A DNA stretch of 64,000 bases from Chondrosia reniformis. Its lineage: Eukaryota > Porifera > Demospongiae > Chondrillida > Chondrillidae. Below are positions 1-13,043 of this stretch, piece after piece (within the stretch, counting starts at the first letter, position 1; each line of letters opens with the position of its first letter). Location: NCBI GenBank assembly GCA_947172415.1, contig OX359200.1:6952001-7016000 (forward strand), written 5' to 3'. The position numbers and the translations under genes were made by a program. The notes under the pieces were generated by a model. That model saw nothing but the letters and a program-made list of their open reading frames with translations. It was not told where the DNA came from and made no database searches.

Positions 1-3000
1 CATTTTAGGCGCATTGCCACATTTAAGGACACTTGTTGCTTTGTCACTGCCTCACTAGACATCAGCCAGAAGATTCATGCTGTTGTGTGGGCGGACAGGG
101 GACTTCCCCTGGATTGCTTCAAGCTCCTGCCTGTACCCAAACCACTTGGTGAGAACATTATGTGGCAATTGATTACCAGTTGTTGAATGTGTTACATATC
201 TGTTGCAATTTGTTGCAATTTGTAACATTTTAGATTTAATACTCATTATGTTATTTCACTTCATTCTTCCACTTCCTCACTCTACATCAATCAGTCTCGC
301 CTTCTTATTTCCATTTTCTGTCTCTCTTTCCTCAGGAGGTATTTTAGTGTTCACTGTGAACAGTCTGATCTACTTCAGTCAGAGCTACCCTCATTTTGGC
401 ATCTCCACAAACAGTTTAGCAGAGAAAATATCAAAATTTGCATATCGTAAGTCCATTCTCCAACACATGGCCTCAGTTTATCTCTTGATTTCAGTGCGTA
501 ATTAACATAATCTTAGTCAATTCAGTGTTAATGGACTGAGTTTGATAACTGGAGAGATAAAAGGCAATAAAGCATATTTACCTGCTACAGTCACTGTCCT
601 ATGTATTCAGGTTCTAAGGCCTCAGTCGTGTTGACTTTGGACAGCTCAAGAGCTTGTTTCATGGCTCCTGACCAACTTCTTCTAACTCTGAAGAATGGAC
701 AAATGTATGAAACATATTCAAGACAGTTATTTGCTCAAATAATATATTATTGATTTGATTCTAAGTTATACTTAAGTTTTTCATTGTTTCTACAGTTACA
801 TGGTTTCCATGGTTACAGAGAGTCCTGGTAGGGACATGGTGAGAGGTATTACCTTTGACCTCATGGCCGCCAGTGTCCAATCTTCATCTGTGAGTAGCAG
901 CAAGCAGTATTGGACACTATCCCTTTGAAAAGGGGTGTGTCTAACACAAAGGGGCGTGTCTGTCTGTGTTTGTAGGTGTGTAAACTATCAGACGAGTTTA
1001 TCTTTCTCGGATCTCATCTCGGAAACTCGTTGTTACTGCAGTGTACTCAAAAATTAGAAGTCAGTTTTATATTGTATATTATGTGTGGGTTTCATTACAT
1101 ATACAACTCTTCATTCTACTGAAGATTGTAGTTCTTACATTAGTCATCATTCACTATATTCACTGTATTTGGTACATATACGTTTGTCTCTCTATTGTCA
1201 GACTATGACTGAGCCACTCCCAAAGAGAAAGAGAATCAGCAGTTCAACATTCTGTGAGTTTCCATTGCACAATCACTCATGTCATGATCAGAGATAGCAT
1301 TGTTATACTACCTACGTGTACAGTAATATACTAGTACTACATATGTATATATACATATGCTATAATATACGTATGTACTTATACTATAATATATACATAC
1401 GTATACTGTACCTATTCCTCAATGACTTGTATCACTGATCACGGTTGTCTTGGCAGTGGATGAGTTTGATTTGGAGCTGTTTGGTTCTGGAGTGCCTACC
1501 ACTTCACTGTCCACATCTTATACGTTCAAAGTGAGCTACTGAAGTAGGCGGGGAAAAACAGGGTATTTCCCTCGTCTATCACATATTATGAAATATATTT
1601 GTATATACCATGTTCTTTCCTTTGTAATACATATATAGGCATATATATACTGATGCATTTAGTATACTTTACACTGTGTATGTAATATATACTTCATTCA
1701 TTGTTACAATATGTAGGTATGTGATAGTATTATCAATACAGCACCAATAACAAATATAACAATGGGAGAGACGGCTAATATTGCTGTAAGTTGTATTGTA
1801 TTATTTTGATGTCGTAGTATTGCTTCATATGATTCTTTATTGTCTTTCTCTTTCCTCCTTTCCGGCTCAATTAACAGGAAGAGGTAAGTAGTTGCTATGC
1901 AACCAAACAAACATACTTATTTGAATGGTTGCCATAGTAACACACACTACCTGATACGTTTGATCTCAAGTAACTTCATGGGTATGTATGCAGTTTTCCG
2001 CAAAGGATGCCAGCAGTAAGATTGAGCTAGTCTGTTGCTCCGGATACGGGAAAAATGGCTCCCTGTGCATCCTGCAGAGAGGAATTAAGCCTCAGATTGT
2101 CTCAACATTTGAGTTGCCTGGATACATAGACATGTTTACACTGCTCTCTCCAGCTGAATATGTAAGATGCAATCATATCATGTCCATCTCTGAGGTCTGG
2201 TGTCATTGGAGATAATTGGAGATGTATTTCTTCCTTACACAGGAAGGAGCTAGCAGTCATTCCTACCTGATACTGAGTGCGGATGACCACACTATGGTGA
2301 GGAGTGTCTGGTCCCATTAGATGATGGGTGAACCATCTCTTGATACCAACAGGGTTTATACAGTATCATTGTCAAAATGCCTTAGTGATCAATTGCCTGT
2401 GTCCTGTGTGTGTAGGTGCTACAGACTGGTGAGGAGATGGCAGAGGTGGACCAGTCTGGTTTTGTGACTGAAGAAAGAACTGTTTTTGCTGGAAACATTT
2501 GTAACAACGAGTACAATATTCAGGTAGAGTGTCCATACAGTTGCAAAATGCCACAAAAGGTTTGAATTGAATATTTGCATGTACATTTGTTTTCCTAATC
2601 CATATATAGGTGACAACCCGACACATTGTGATGTTGGAAAAATGTAAGTTTTTAGTTGTAAAATATTCCTGTAAATCACTCAACTATTATTTTAAACTGC
2701 CAAGTAGTTAGACCTTCATTTGTTAGTCCAGTTGTACTTTACAGTTACCATTTTGTCCCTGTATTAGCTGATCAGATTCAGAAGCTATCCATTCCGGAGG
2801 AGAGGAGAATCTATTCCTGTAGCATTGCTGATCCATTTCTTGTTGTTCTCTTGGACAATGGAGCTGTAAAGCTGTTCAAAGCTGATCACATATCAAAGGA
2901 GAACAGCACACAAGACAAGCCTTGTCTGGTTGAAGAACCACTAGATCTTCACAAGGTGCTGATTGACATCACATTACATCACATTACATCACATTGCACC

Positions 3001-6000
3001 ACATTGCATCACATTACATCACATTGCATCAGATTGCATCACATTGCATCACATGAGTGGCACTGTACCATTCTCCACATAGACATCAATACAAATCCGT
3101 GTCTCACCCATTTCTCCAATATGCATTTTCTTCTCTTCCTTCCTCTTGTATGATGTACATATGTTATGATGTACATACGTACATTGTAAGTGTTTCAACA
3201 CATCTCTTCACTTCCTGTTTAGGAGTCCAAGATTGTGTGTATATCAGCCTATACTGACAGGAGTGGGCTATTTGTTACAGAGTCCTCTTTAGATGGTTGT
3301 CATGGTGATGATACATTAATGGATGTTCAGATTAAACAAGAGCCAATAGATAGTGAAAGTGGAGATATTAGTGAATTTGTTATCACAAAATCAACAAGAA
3401 AGTAGGCAATAAATCTGTAGTGGTAATATTTTGATATTCTGAACTGTTCACATATGTATACGTACATATCAGTTCAGTGTAGGATGGTATTTGTGTACAT
3501 ATTTACATGTATACATGCATATTAATTACTGGCATACATGGAAAGCCAAGAATCTAACGATTCAAGAAATTCCTGAAGATTTGCAGGGTCACTAATGAAG
3601 GGTGGCATTCCCCTCTTCCAGCAGAACAGAAGAGAAATAAATAGTTGACTCTTGTATCCTCATCCAAAGCTCTCACTAGGTTTAGTTCCCTATAGTCCCT
3701 TTATTGTAGAGTAGATGTAGTATGTAGGAAAATGTTGTTTTAGATTACTCATGGTAAGGAGGTTGGTATTGTATATATTAATATATTTGATGATGCAGTC
3801 TGCACTCCACTCTTGATGATGAAGATGAACTGTTGTACGGAAGTTCTGATATAACTGTACCATCTCTTCCTTCCATCAATGTGAAATCAGAACTCAAATC
3901 TTCCACTAGCAGGTAAAGACTTGTTACTGTATCTTCAAATTACAGGTTAAATGTAGTTTGTATTGCATGAATACTTGGTATTGTAAAGAAGCAAGTCTTC
4001 TATTCTGTAAATAATAGCTCTTGAACTTACAGTACATACTACATTGTACTTGTATCTCTATGTATTGTACAAAACTACATGTTAGTTGGGTAAGTTGTGA
4101 AATATAAATATTGTATATACAAAGGGACCAACTTTACCAAAAAGAATAGTTGTTCATATACACCCTACCCTGTACATACACTATTCTACTGTTATATCAC
4201 CTTCCTCTCATGTACATATATATTATTTGTTAATCTGATCTACCATCTTTAAGTAGCCATCCTAAGCTACATTATCTGTAGTTACAGTGTTCCATGTACT
4301 CTATAAATGTACATGTATGTATATAGTATGAAGGAGGAGGTAACTTTGGATGATCCAGTATCTACTAGAGTCACTCACTGGTGTGCAGTTGGATATGACA
4401 ATGGAACTGTTGAGGTACTCACATCGTCTAACTAGATCTAGTAATTTATAGATGTTTCAATGGATATATTAGACAAGAGGGATTTCTTCTAACTGCACCA
4501 AACTTACGTATCTTTGAGAAGGTTCATCTTTTGTCTTTTGAGCATCTGTAGATGCAATTTATTTCCTGAAGAGTTGGACGTTTTGACCCTGTGGGTCTTC
4601 TTCAAAGACTGATGTCTCTATAGACGCTCAAAAGTCCAAAGATTAATCTCTCAAAGATCATTTGGATATGTTAATAATGTGGTAATATAAGTGGTATTTT
4701 GTATTTTGTACTACTTATAGTTGTTGGCTTTTTAGTATGTGAAAGTCTCAATTCTATACTTGAAGTGAACTTTAAAACTTGTTTATATTTATGTTTGTAT
4801 TTGTAGATATGTCAACTTCCACAGTTTGAGGTTGTGTTTGTAGTCACTAATTTCACAAATGGACCAAAAACACTAAAAGACAGTAGAACACTCGTGTGAG
4901 TATGGAGACATGTTGGACTGTAATAAATATATGTACATTCATGTTCATATTCATATAATTATCTGCAAGATATTTGGTTTCTGTTTTGTCTTATTTAATG
5001 TCTGATCAAAGCTCAAGTGATAATTACATATAAATCATTTATTTTATTGTTTATATTATGTAATGTATAAAATGTGATACAGATGATAGCAGCTAGTGTT
5101 TGTGAAAAATTTGTGAATGTTTTACTATTGCAACTCCATCTTCATTTCAATGTACTTTAAACCATCATGATTATTAGCAAAATACCTCCAATTAGCACTT
5201 TCATTATCATTCTGACCAGGAAGGTAGAGACCATTCAGATTAGAGTGATAGCAACTCTTGTACCACCATCCTCCTTTATACTGCTCAGCACAGTTGCTGT
5301 ATGAGCGTTTATCATTATCTCTGTCATTTGTTGTGAATGGCATACCATTATGATAAGTACCAAGACTGTCACCTGTTAAATATAGCTTTGTACATATAGT
5401 CTCAATATATAACCTACCACTACACTATATACATATATGTATACGTATATGTAGTACCTGCAGTTCCACTGAATCCTTCAACAGTCAGTCTGTAGTTAGT
5501 GCTAGCATCATCAACACTGAAATTAGAATATTCAGCATATTTTCTGATACCATTAACATCCTCTAGATCAACCCTCAGTACAGCTCCTCCTGAAGACAGA
5601 CAGGAGATCTTTTCCAATCCCAACCAGTGCTCCCCTTCCAGATCTCCAAACCCATTGACATATTCAATCCAGTTCCTATAAAAGTCAACTGATCCATCTT
5701 GACGTCTTTGGAATACAATCCACTTTCCAGTTGTACTCATATCACAGAAGACTTGAATTGGCTCCTCGCATGTACTTCCTTCAGGAAGTATGTGATATAC
5801 TCCAGACATTCCACTTCCTCTTCTATAAGCATCTTCACAATCCTGAAATACTTGGTCTGTGAATATAAGATATTTTTGTGATTCATTATGAAGTTCGTTA
5901 TAAATGCTTCACTTTACTTTTCAATATTGTTTCAAGTGTCTTGGTGTTATTGTCCGTTTTGTTGTTTGTTGCCTTCACTTGATCTGCTATTGACTTCACT

Positions 6001-9000
6001 GTTTCCAACAACTCAGTGTCTATTCCTGTGTCATGTACGTATATTTTATGCACACTTCAATGAATAATCGAAGTGATAATCAATGTAGGGTAAATTTAGT
6101 AGTTTCAAATACTGTATTATATTGAACATACGACTATATACTGTATATCTTATGTATGTATGTTGTTTAAGTTGCCTCACTTCATCAATCAGAATGTTGT
6201 ATCCATTTTCATCAGTGTCTGCATATGTGAATGTATGCCATATATACAATTACACTTTGTTAACCACTTACATCTGTTTACAAAATAGAAATTATATGTA
6301 GATCTAACAAACCATCTCCTCCGATTCTGTACTGTTATATCTGTATATATAGTAACTAGGCAACAATGGGATATCTCTCCTTACACACTTACCACTCCTG
6401 GTAGTGTTGACTATATCAATTAGCTGACACACTTTGTCCTTCAGCATCATAACCTCCTGTGTTGAGTTGTCACAGCAGAGACTAGATGATCCAGGTTGAC
6501 CAGGGAGGACAGGAATGTACCAGAGTTGGTTGTTACTGCTGGTAGCAGCAGGACTTGTAGTAGTAGTAGTAGTAGCAGGACTGGTAGTAGGGACAGCTGT
6601 AATACATAGATAACATGTGGATTCTTACTTGGGAATTTGTTTGAGATGCTTACGTTTAGCTTCAACTGTCCATCCAAAGAGGATTACAAGAGTGGTCAGT
6701 AGGATGGTGGCTCCAACTAATTTCATGTTTCTTATCCTCTCTTCTGGCCTTTGCTGAGTCACAGATCTGCTGGCACCTTTTATAGGCGATTTGATTGGCT
6801 CATTTGTAGATGCAATTATCATCAGAAATGTCAATTACCTAGACTCAATGTAATTACAGCAAAGCCTTGTCTTCAGTATGGTCAATATTCAGTGGTTTCT
6901 GGTGGAACTTGAACCCTGTATAAGCTAATTTGTGCTTGCAATTTAGTTCTTTTTGGCTTCTAATGGACCGCAAGGGGGAGTACTTTGCTGTAAACAACAT
7001 ATGTACCTTGACTGGTTTCTGGTAGACACTGGATCATCCTACATTTATATGTACATATGCTGGAGTATTATGACATATACATATGTATATATTGTACATA
7101 ATGTCTATAATGGAGTATCATGTCATCCTCGGATGAAGATCTGCATGGATTGAAATGTTTACTCATTGTTTAAACTTGTGTTATATATTCATACTGGAAG
7201 TCGTACGTAGTATAGTGACAGCTAGATTTAGAATGTCTTATATATATATACTGTACTAATATTAGGTATTCCAATATTGTATGTAATTTAATGTACACTC
7301 ATTATATTTTATACGTTGTTAACATTAGTGTATGTAATGTTTGTAATTTACATTTTCATGTAGTACCGGATCACCAGTTAAAACACCAACACCTCAGTCT
7401 ATCATTAAGGATCTAATACTGTTGGGAATGGGACCTAATGGGGAATACCCCTATCTGATGGTATATACATAGGTTGTGGAGTATCATAGAAGTGCATACA
7501 TGCATGTCGTGGGGCTCCCTTTATTCATGTATATATATGTATGTGTGTAAATATTAAGTATTCGTATTTGCAGTACTAGATGCTAGATATATATAAATGA
7601 CTAGTCAGTGAAAGGGGTAAAGTATGTTAAATATAGTGTCTTTACTGGCTGAGCTCCATAGGCAATATATATACTTCTCATGTGCTGTTTATAGAGTGTG
7701 GTGGATGAGAGGTTTTTGGTATATAAAGCAGTGAAGTACCCCCAGGTACAGAGAGAGGGGGAACTGACACTGCAAGTCCACTTTGTGAAGCAGCACCATG
7801 GAGTGATGTTGAGGGTGAAGAAGACTTCAGTGAAGCCCACAACAGAAGAAGGCACTGGTAAGCATTATAGGGAGTGCATCAGAGATGAGTATGTTGAGTA
7901 CATTAGGTTAATGTGTTAATACATTTTGTGACAGATAAAGAAGGAACTGAGAGAATTCCTTTTAAAGCACTTTTAAGACCATTTGATGACATTTCAGCAA
8001 ATTCTGGAGTTAGTGGAATTATTATTATTATTATGTAATTGTTTGTATATTAGCTAATGTGTAATACATTGACTTTCCAGTCCACGATATACTCACAATT
8101 ATATTATAATTGCATAGGTATTCCTGTGTGGGGACTTTCCCCACTGGTTGGTACTAGGTAGACGAGGAGCACTCCATGCTCATCCAATGTACATTGACGG
8201 AGCAGTAAAGTGTTTTGCAACTTTTAACAACCAAAACTGTCCAAAAGGATTCCTCTATTTTAACTCAGAAGTAAGCAATGATACTGAAATACTCTATTAT
8301 TTTGAATATAAATAACTAATGTATTATAATTAAGTATTAGTAACTCTGCAAACACACACATTTGCTGTATTTAATGGTTGAGATATCATTACAGTTTACA
8401 TGAAATAGGAATGAGAGAAATATAATTTCAACTCGAGTTCTTTTTCTTGTTTGAAGGGAGAATTGAGGATTTCTGTGCTTCCCAGTCAGTTTGTATATGA
8501 TCACTACTGGCCAATCAAAAAGGTTCCTCTGAAAGTAACTCCTCATTTCATTGGTTATCTTCCCGAGTCAAAGGTATGAACTGATTGGTTGTAATAAACT
8601 TATGATATGTGGCACTAAGCTGAACAAATCTTTTTGTATACGTAATAGAACTGATATTGTTGTCTCAAATATTTCTAAGTTTTATGCATATATTCTCCTA
8701 TAATGCAATATGTATATATACGTATAATGTTCTTTACTTATAGATTTGTTATGTAATATGTATTGTATGTACATATATATTGTTTGTAGGTGTATGCTGT
8801 AGTCTTAAGTGAACCTTTTACTGTAAAGGCCATCCCAAAAGTGGTGAATGAAGAAGTGGAATCAATGGACTATGTTGAGAGAGGTACTTTAACAGATTTT
8901 GACACTCAACACATGCAACATATAATCCAGGACGTTGTACTAGTATTATATGTGACTGTATGCACAGTTTGTGTTATAAACCTTTCTCTACTGCAGACAA

Positions 9001-12000
9001 GAGGTTTCCTTATCCAACGGATGAGAAGTTTTATTTGAAGCTATATCAACCGGACTCGTGGGAGCCACTTCCAAAGTGCAAGTATGACTTCACATGTGTA
9101 GTGTAGTTGCAATACCTCCATTTCTTAAATATGTACATATCAGAGAGTATGATAAGTAGGAACGGCCGAGAAGTACCATGATAGCTCTAATTAATGTATT
9201 ATACGTATACACGCAGTTACTTAGCATGTCATATTTCATAATGGACTGTGTATTGACTGACATACGTAGTTTGAAGTGTGACGACTATGAACACGTGTCG
9301 TGCATGAAAGTGGTTCAGTTGAGGAGCCAGGAGGCAGTAAGTGGAATGAAGAACTTTATTGCAGTCAGCACTTGTGATACTAAAACAGATGAAGTCTCTT
9401 CAAAGGGAAAGGTATAGTATATATAGTGGTATGTAGTATATGTATTATATAGTATATAGTATATAGTGGTAAAGGTAGTAGTATATAGTGTAGGTATTAT
9501 ATAGTATAGTGTAGTATATAGTATATAGTATAGTATCAAATATATAGGGAATGGTATAGTAGTATATCAAGAATCAAATTTATCACATGTATAATAGATA
9601 TACTATTATGCATATGTACGTATATAGTAAATATTCTTAATGTGTTTTTGATAGAAATATAAAGTTATGTTACCTAACCAGCAAGTGACCAAGTCTTAAT
9701 ATATCACGTTACCAGGGCAACCGGGTGATATCTGGGGTGTTACAAACCTTATATTTCACACTTGAACTAGTGATAAAAGTTATATCACCAGTAGGCCTAC
9801 TCTGTTTACTTATCATCACCTTACAATTGATTCAAGTCATACCTGATATATATTAATTATACCACACTCAAGTGTGAAGCTAAGTGATATCTGCCCAAGA
9901 CTGAGGGCATCACTTATGCATCACACTTGAGTGTGGTATAACTACTACTTATCTTGATTGGTTGGACCAGTGATTCCTTCTATCATGTCATATCCTCTGC
10001 ACAGGACTAGTGCAATTGACTCCCCTTTCATTCATATTATACATTACCTATGCACATATGCAGTACTGTATGATGATAGATAAGTCTATTATTGCTGTTG
10101 AAGACCTACTGGTCGAAACGTTCAATCCAGCTCAATTTTTGTTGCAGATAGGTCCAATAAACTTTTCTATCATATTGAATGCAATTAAAATTACTCCCTA
10201 TCACTTCAGTACTGTATGATGTATAGGTGATTGTATTGGATATAATTGATGTCGTACCAGACCCTGACCAACCTCAAACTAGAAGAAAGATTAAGGTACG
10301 CTAGGTACTACAATTCACAAATTTCCTCCTTGTGAGAGTGGTTAATTGTACATGTTCCTCTTTGGGCTTCAGGTCGTAGGAAATAAAGAGTTTAAGAGTC
10401 CTGTAACTGCTGTCGATGCAGTAGACGGTCATTTGATTGGCTGTGTCTCTCAGAAGGTAGAGTGTATGGAGATGTAGTGCAGTTTTATGCATCACTAGTT
10501 GGCTTGAAATGCTAGTATCACATATAAATCAAATGAATTTCATCTGAAATGTTTTAAATAACTGTTTGTAGATCTATATTTGGCAGTTCAAGGACCAGGA
10601 ACTCACTCCGATTGCTTTCATTGACACTGATCTTTACATTCACTCTCTAAGTGTCTTAAAGAACTTTATTTTTATTGCCGATGTGTCCACCAATGTCAAA
10701 CTACTGAGATTCAAGGTAAAACATCTTTCATAAATGTCAACATCTTTAATTCTTATCACCCTTGCAACCACAAGTTGTGTTTTACTAGACTTAAATGTGT
10801 TACCTTTATTCCCCTTATGTTGTTAGAGTGAACTGAAGACGCTTTCTGTTATCAGTCAGGTTAGTTGACACATGTGACATTCACCTGACTTGTAAAGTGT
10901 ATTTTATACATTATCTAAAGTTTATTAACTCATTTGTGTTACATAAGCCAACAGCTGGGACCTCTCAAGTACTTCTTCATTATATACTTATACATATTTG
11001 TATGTACATGTCTGTAATAGGATCCCTTCAGTACTAATGTATACAGTGTTGGTTTTGCTGTTGACGGAGACCAGTTAGGATTCATTGGTATGTACTGTAT
11101 ATTAAGTACTATATATATGTAGGAATATATAATACAGTATCCTGACAATATTCTCAGGTGTGTATAGTAGAAAATGTAATACATGCTTTACAGATTAATG
11201 CCACCAATGTGTTCCCACATACTCTTTATATTTGAAGAGCTATATTTCTGCTTTATGTCTAATGTATGACTGATTGACATATGTGCACTCCACACTGTCT
11301 CCAGCTACAGATGGTCAGAGCAATATAGCTATCTACTGCCATCAACCTGAAAGTATGTTGAATAATTAACTGCTTCCTTTTAATTGCATTAGTGATAATG
11401 CAGGCTGTTCTAAGCTACATGCACTAATATAGTCCTTAGAAACTCTATATGCATCAAGGTAGGTGGATCATGTGGAAATTGACTCCTTTCACTTAAGCAT
11501 TAATAGTAGGAAAAGTGATTGTACAATTTAATTTTTTGGCTGAATATTTTTTAACACTTGGAACATGTCCTAGTTCTATTAGATCCATTTGTATACTATA
11601 ATTACTTAATTACATGTCATGTGACAGTCACATGATCTCTTGGACTCTCACTAGTTCCTGAGAGTTATGGTGGCAAGCGACTGTTGAGACGGTGCGACCT
11701 CAATAGTGGAGTGATGATTAACTGTCTCTTTCGAGTGAGGTGTCAGCCATCTCTAACTGAAGCTGCATCAAAAGATCCTAAATGGGCAACGCTGGAGAAG
11801 AGACAAACAACTTACTTTGGTAGGTTGTGCTAAGTGTGTGAGTGTTGTGTCATATCCACCTCATATTACACAACCAAAATATAATGGCAGAATTCAACTG
11901 GTAAAAAGTACAGAAATATACAATTTTATAAAGGACACATATCTTAGGATGAAGTTATGGTTTCATGATAATCACCAGATCAGAATATTCTGTACACTCA

Positions 12001-12633
12001 AGGGAAACCCCCTAGGTGACTTCCCCATCTGATGACACTCTGTCTGATTCCTCTGCACACATGTCTGTAGCTACTATTGATGGAGGCATAGGCTACATAC
12101 TGCCCATTCCTGAGAGGGAGTACAGAAGGTTTAATATGCTTCAGACAAAGATGGTACAAGGTCTGGTTCACACAGCTGGTTTGAACCCTAAAGCTCACAG
12201 GTGAATGCTGTACTACTGAAATTTATACTTAATAAATACTATATATGCACCTAAGTCTCACTATTGGTCTGAAACCTACAGCTCACAGGTAAACTAGTGA
12301 TTTTACAGTTTGTAACCATACGTAGTGTAATTGGACCCAGTTGACATATAATGAAAGTGAATATGTTTTGGTCTTATAGGTTGTACAGAACAGAGAGGAG
12401 GATCCAAAGTGTGTCACAGAAGAACCTTCTTGATGGTCAGCTGCTCTGGCAGTATGTGGAGCTGAGCAATCTAGAGCAGTCCCTCCTAGCTAAGCAGATT
12501 GGCACTGAGCCTCATCAGGTGGGTTGCTATGGTGACTAGTATTTGAAGGGTCTGTTTTATAAAACACTCCTTTCTTCTCTTTTAGATCCTCAATGATATG
12601 ATGGATGTTTATAGGAATACATATCACTTTTAA
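1..12633 (+). CDS. CPSF1: CPSF1 (cleavage and polyadenylation specificity factor subunit 1), C-terminal part, 5' end outside window
   Basis: CPSF1 is the large WD40-propeller scaffold of the nuclear pre-mRNA 3'-end processing complex. I traced 36 in-phase exons: 1-148, 336-446, 611-704, 796-889, 976-1059, 1202-1253, 1457-1530, 1717-1785, 1878-1883, 1994-2161, 2243-2296, 2416-2523, 2610-2643, 2768-2955, 3223-3401, 3799-3912, 4327-4414, 4807-4895, 7364-7460, 7695-7857, 7935-8008, 8118-8270, 8457-8573, 8790-8883, 8997-9081, 9270-9411, 10227-10295, 10373-10456, 10572-10715, 10827-10859, 11021-11087, 11305-11352, 11655-11819, 12071-12200, 12380-12518, 12586-12633 (TAA). About 1,200 codons. Family landmarks seen: [24 protein letters not shown], the [17 protein letters not shown] block, [11 protein letters not shown] and AGLNPKAHR. 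The protein ends in TYHF, close to the animal C-terminus. The 4896-7363 intron hosts FREP1 on the other strand. Exon boundaries are hand-called; the family assignment is very secure. Confidence 0.96.
2968..3055. repeat. Imperfect 10-bp tandem repeat in CPSF1 intron
   Basis: About nine imperfect copies of CATCACATTR are seen in the intron between exons 2768-2955 and 3223-3401. It reads through as open frame but lies between good splice sites, so it is treated as non-coding. Confidence 0.85.
3582..3750 (+). repeat. Degenerate copy of the hammerhead-bearing PLE-terminal repeat
   Basis: This shares with the repeat behind the Penelope-like element (22890-23100) the segments GGGTCACTAATGAAGGGTGG, CTCTTGTATCCTCATCC, GGTTTAGTTCCCTATAG and GTAGGAAAATG. 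The ribozyme core is damaged: CTAATGA replaces CTGATGA and the GAAAC segment is lost. It lies in a CPSF1 intron. Confidence 0.75.
3913..4326 (+). other. CPSF1 intron, AT-rich, no further feature seen
   Basis: The sequence between exons 3799-3912 and 4327-4414 is AT-rich with many TATA/TACATA runs. A related copy lies at 18932-19330. I see no gene in it. Confidence 0.6.
4498..4668. repeat. Foldback element with GACCC..GGGTC hairpin core
   Basis: The outer arms are imperfect inverted repeats (CTTTTGAGC near 4537 and GCTCAAAAG near 4627, flanked by TATCTTTGAGA and TCTCAAAGAT). On the minus strand the centre reads AAGACCC, a short loop, GGGTC, then AAAACGTCC. Copies occur at 13195-13350 and 19495-19650, and the arms resemble the foldbacks at 31060 and 38100. 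Likely a non-autonomous element. Confidence 0.7.
5125..6726 (-). CDS. FREP1: secreted fibrinogen-related protein nested in a CPSF1 intron
   Basis: Minus-strand exons, in transcription order: 6654-6726 (signal peptide [19 protein letters not shown]), 6393-6596 (Thr/Ser-rich stalk, then LPGQPGSSS and a pair of Cys), 5918-6025 (heptad-like [16 protein letters not shown]), 5458-5856 and 5125-5372 (fibrinogen C-terminal domain, TAG). Domain landmarks: [55 protein letters not shown] and [10 protein letters not shown]. These five exons total 1,032 nt (343 aa). The coiled-coil exon present in FREP3 survives at 6160-6229 but has lost its donor; skipping it keeps frame because both neighbouring junctions are phase 1. 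FREPs are typically lectin-like recognition proteins; the ligand here is unknown. Transcription would oppose CPSF1. Confidence 0.85.
6752..6800 (-). promoter_or_regulatory. FREP1 core promoter: CCAAT, TATA and AP-1/MAF-type site
   Basis: On the minus strand, upstream of the ATG at 6726, there is a CCAAT box (AGCCAATCA, ~6793-6800), then CCTATAAAAGG (6776-6786), then TGACTCAGCA (6752-6761). The same order recurs before FREP2 (TATA ~15409-15419) and FREP3 (~24058-24067), and as an orphan at ~42480-42540. Conservation supports function; the factors are inferred. Confidence 0.7.
6840..7363. other. CPSF1 intron / FREP1 upstream region
   Basis: This stretch lies between the FREP1 promoter and CPSF1 exon 7364-7460. 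Related sequence occurs at 15450-15600 and 24150-24480, upstream of the other FREP copies. It has many TACATA/TACGTA-type palindromes and no convincing exon. Confidence 0.6.
9412..9545. repeat. AT-rich TAGTATA microsatellite in CPSF1 intron
   Basis: Degenerate TATAGTATATAG repeats begin at the donor after exon 9270-9411. They create spurious minus-strand reading frames rich in Tyr and Thr. Confidence 0.85.
9858..9943. repeat. Foldback repeat in CPSF1 intron
   Basis: ATACCACACTCAAGTGTGA near 9860 is the reverse complement of TCACACTTGAGTGTGGTAT near 9921. There is an inner AAGTGAT / ATCACTT pair. The flank (GGCAACCGGGTGATATC near 9717) recalls the region near 25155. Probably a small TIR element. 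Confidence 0.75.
10068..10178 (+). repeat. Foldback element with hammerhead-like GACC..GGTCGAAACG core
   Basis: The arms ATGATAGATAAGTCTATTA (~10070) and CAATAAACTTTTCTATCAT (~10157) are complementary with few mismatches. The centre is TTGAAGACC, TACT, GGTCGAAACG, resembling stem II plus the GAAAC strand of a hammerhead ribozyme. The 5' core is CTGTTGA rather than CTGATGA, so activity is doubtful. Confidence 0.55.
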
Positions 12634-13043
12634 TTTACATTACTGACTCATTAACTAACTACCAAACTTTACTTAAATTGTTAAACTGACTCTTTTCAAG
12701 ATTCACTTCATTGAAGCAGATTTCTATGTTTTGCACTTATAATTACACTTAATTAAGCTTTGCGAAATATGTAGATTATGATTCAAAAACTTCACTCTAT
12801 CTTAAACAATAATTTACAACAACTATATGGAGTCACCAAGTTATATTTAATTTGTTCACATATAAAGGTATACATATATTTTGTCAATCTGATTTACCAT
12901 CTTTAAATAGCCATCCTTAGCTATCAGAGAAAATCCGAAGATTTGCAGGGTCACTGATGAAGAGTGGCATTCCCAGAAACAGCTGTCTCTCCCAGTGTAG
13001 CAGAAGAATGAAGAGAAGACTCCTGTATCCTCATCCAAAGCTC
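12634..13043 (+). repeat. CPSF1 3' flank plus a hammerhead-type repeat copy
   Basis: 12634-12900 is AT-rich CPSF1 3' flank, repeated after the second copy at 18295-18560. From ~12935 there is a dispersed-repeat copy with an intact-looking core: GGGTCA (12948-12953), CTGATGA (12954-12960), GAAAC (12976-12980) and GTC (12985-12987). Stem I has decayed: TCTCCC instead of TGACCC. It runs directly into the truncated CPSF1 exon copy at 13044. Confidence 0.7.

Noticed and set aside
12351-12539. Start codon at 12351 upstream of the CPSF1 GG-type exon as a separate small gene
   Set aside because: The coding part is the CPSF1 exon 12380-12518 with an AG acceptor; the upstream codons are intron.
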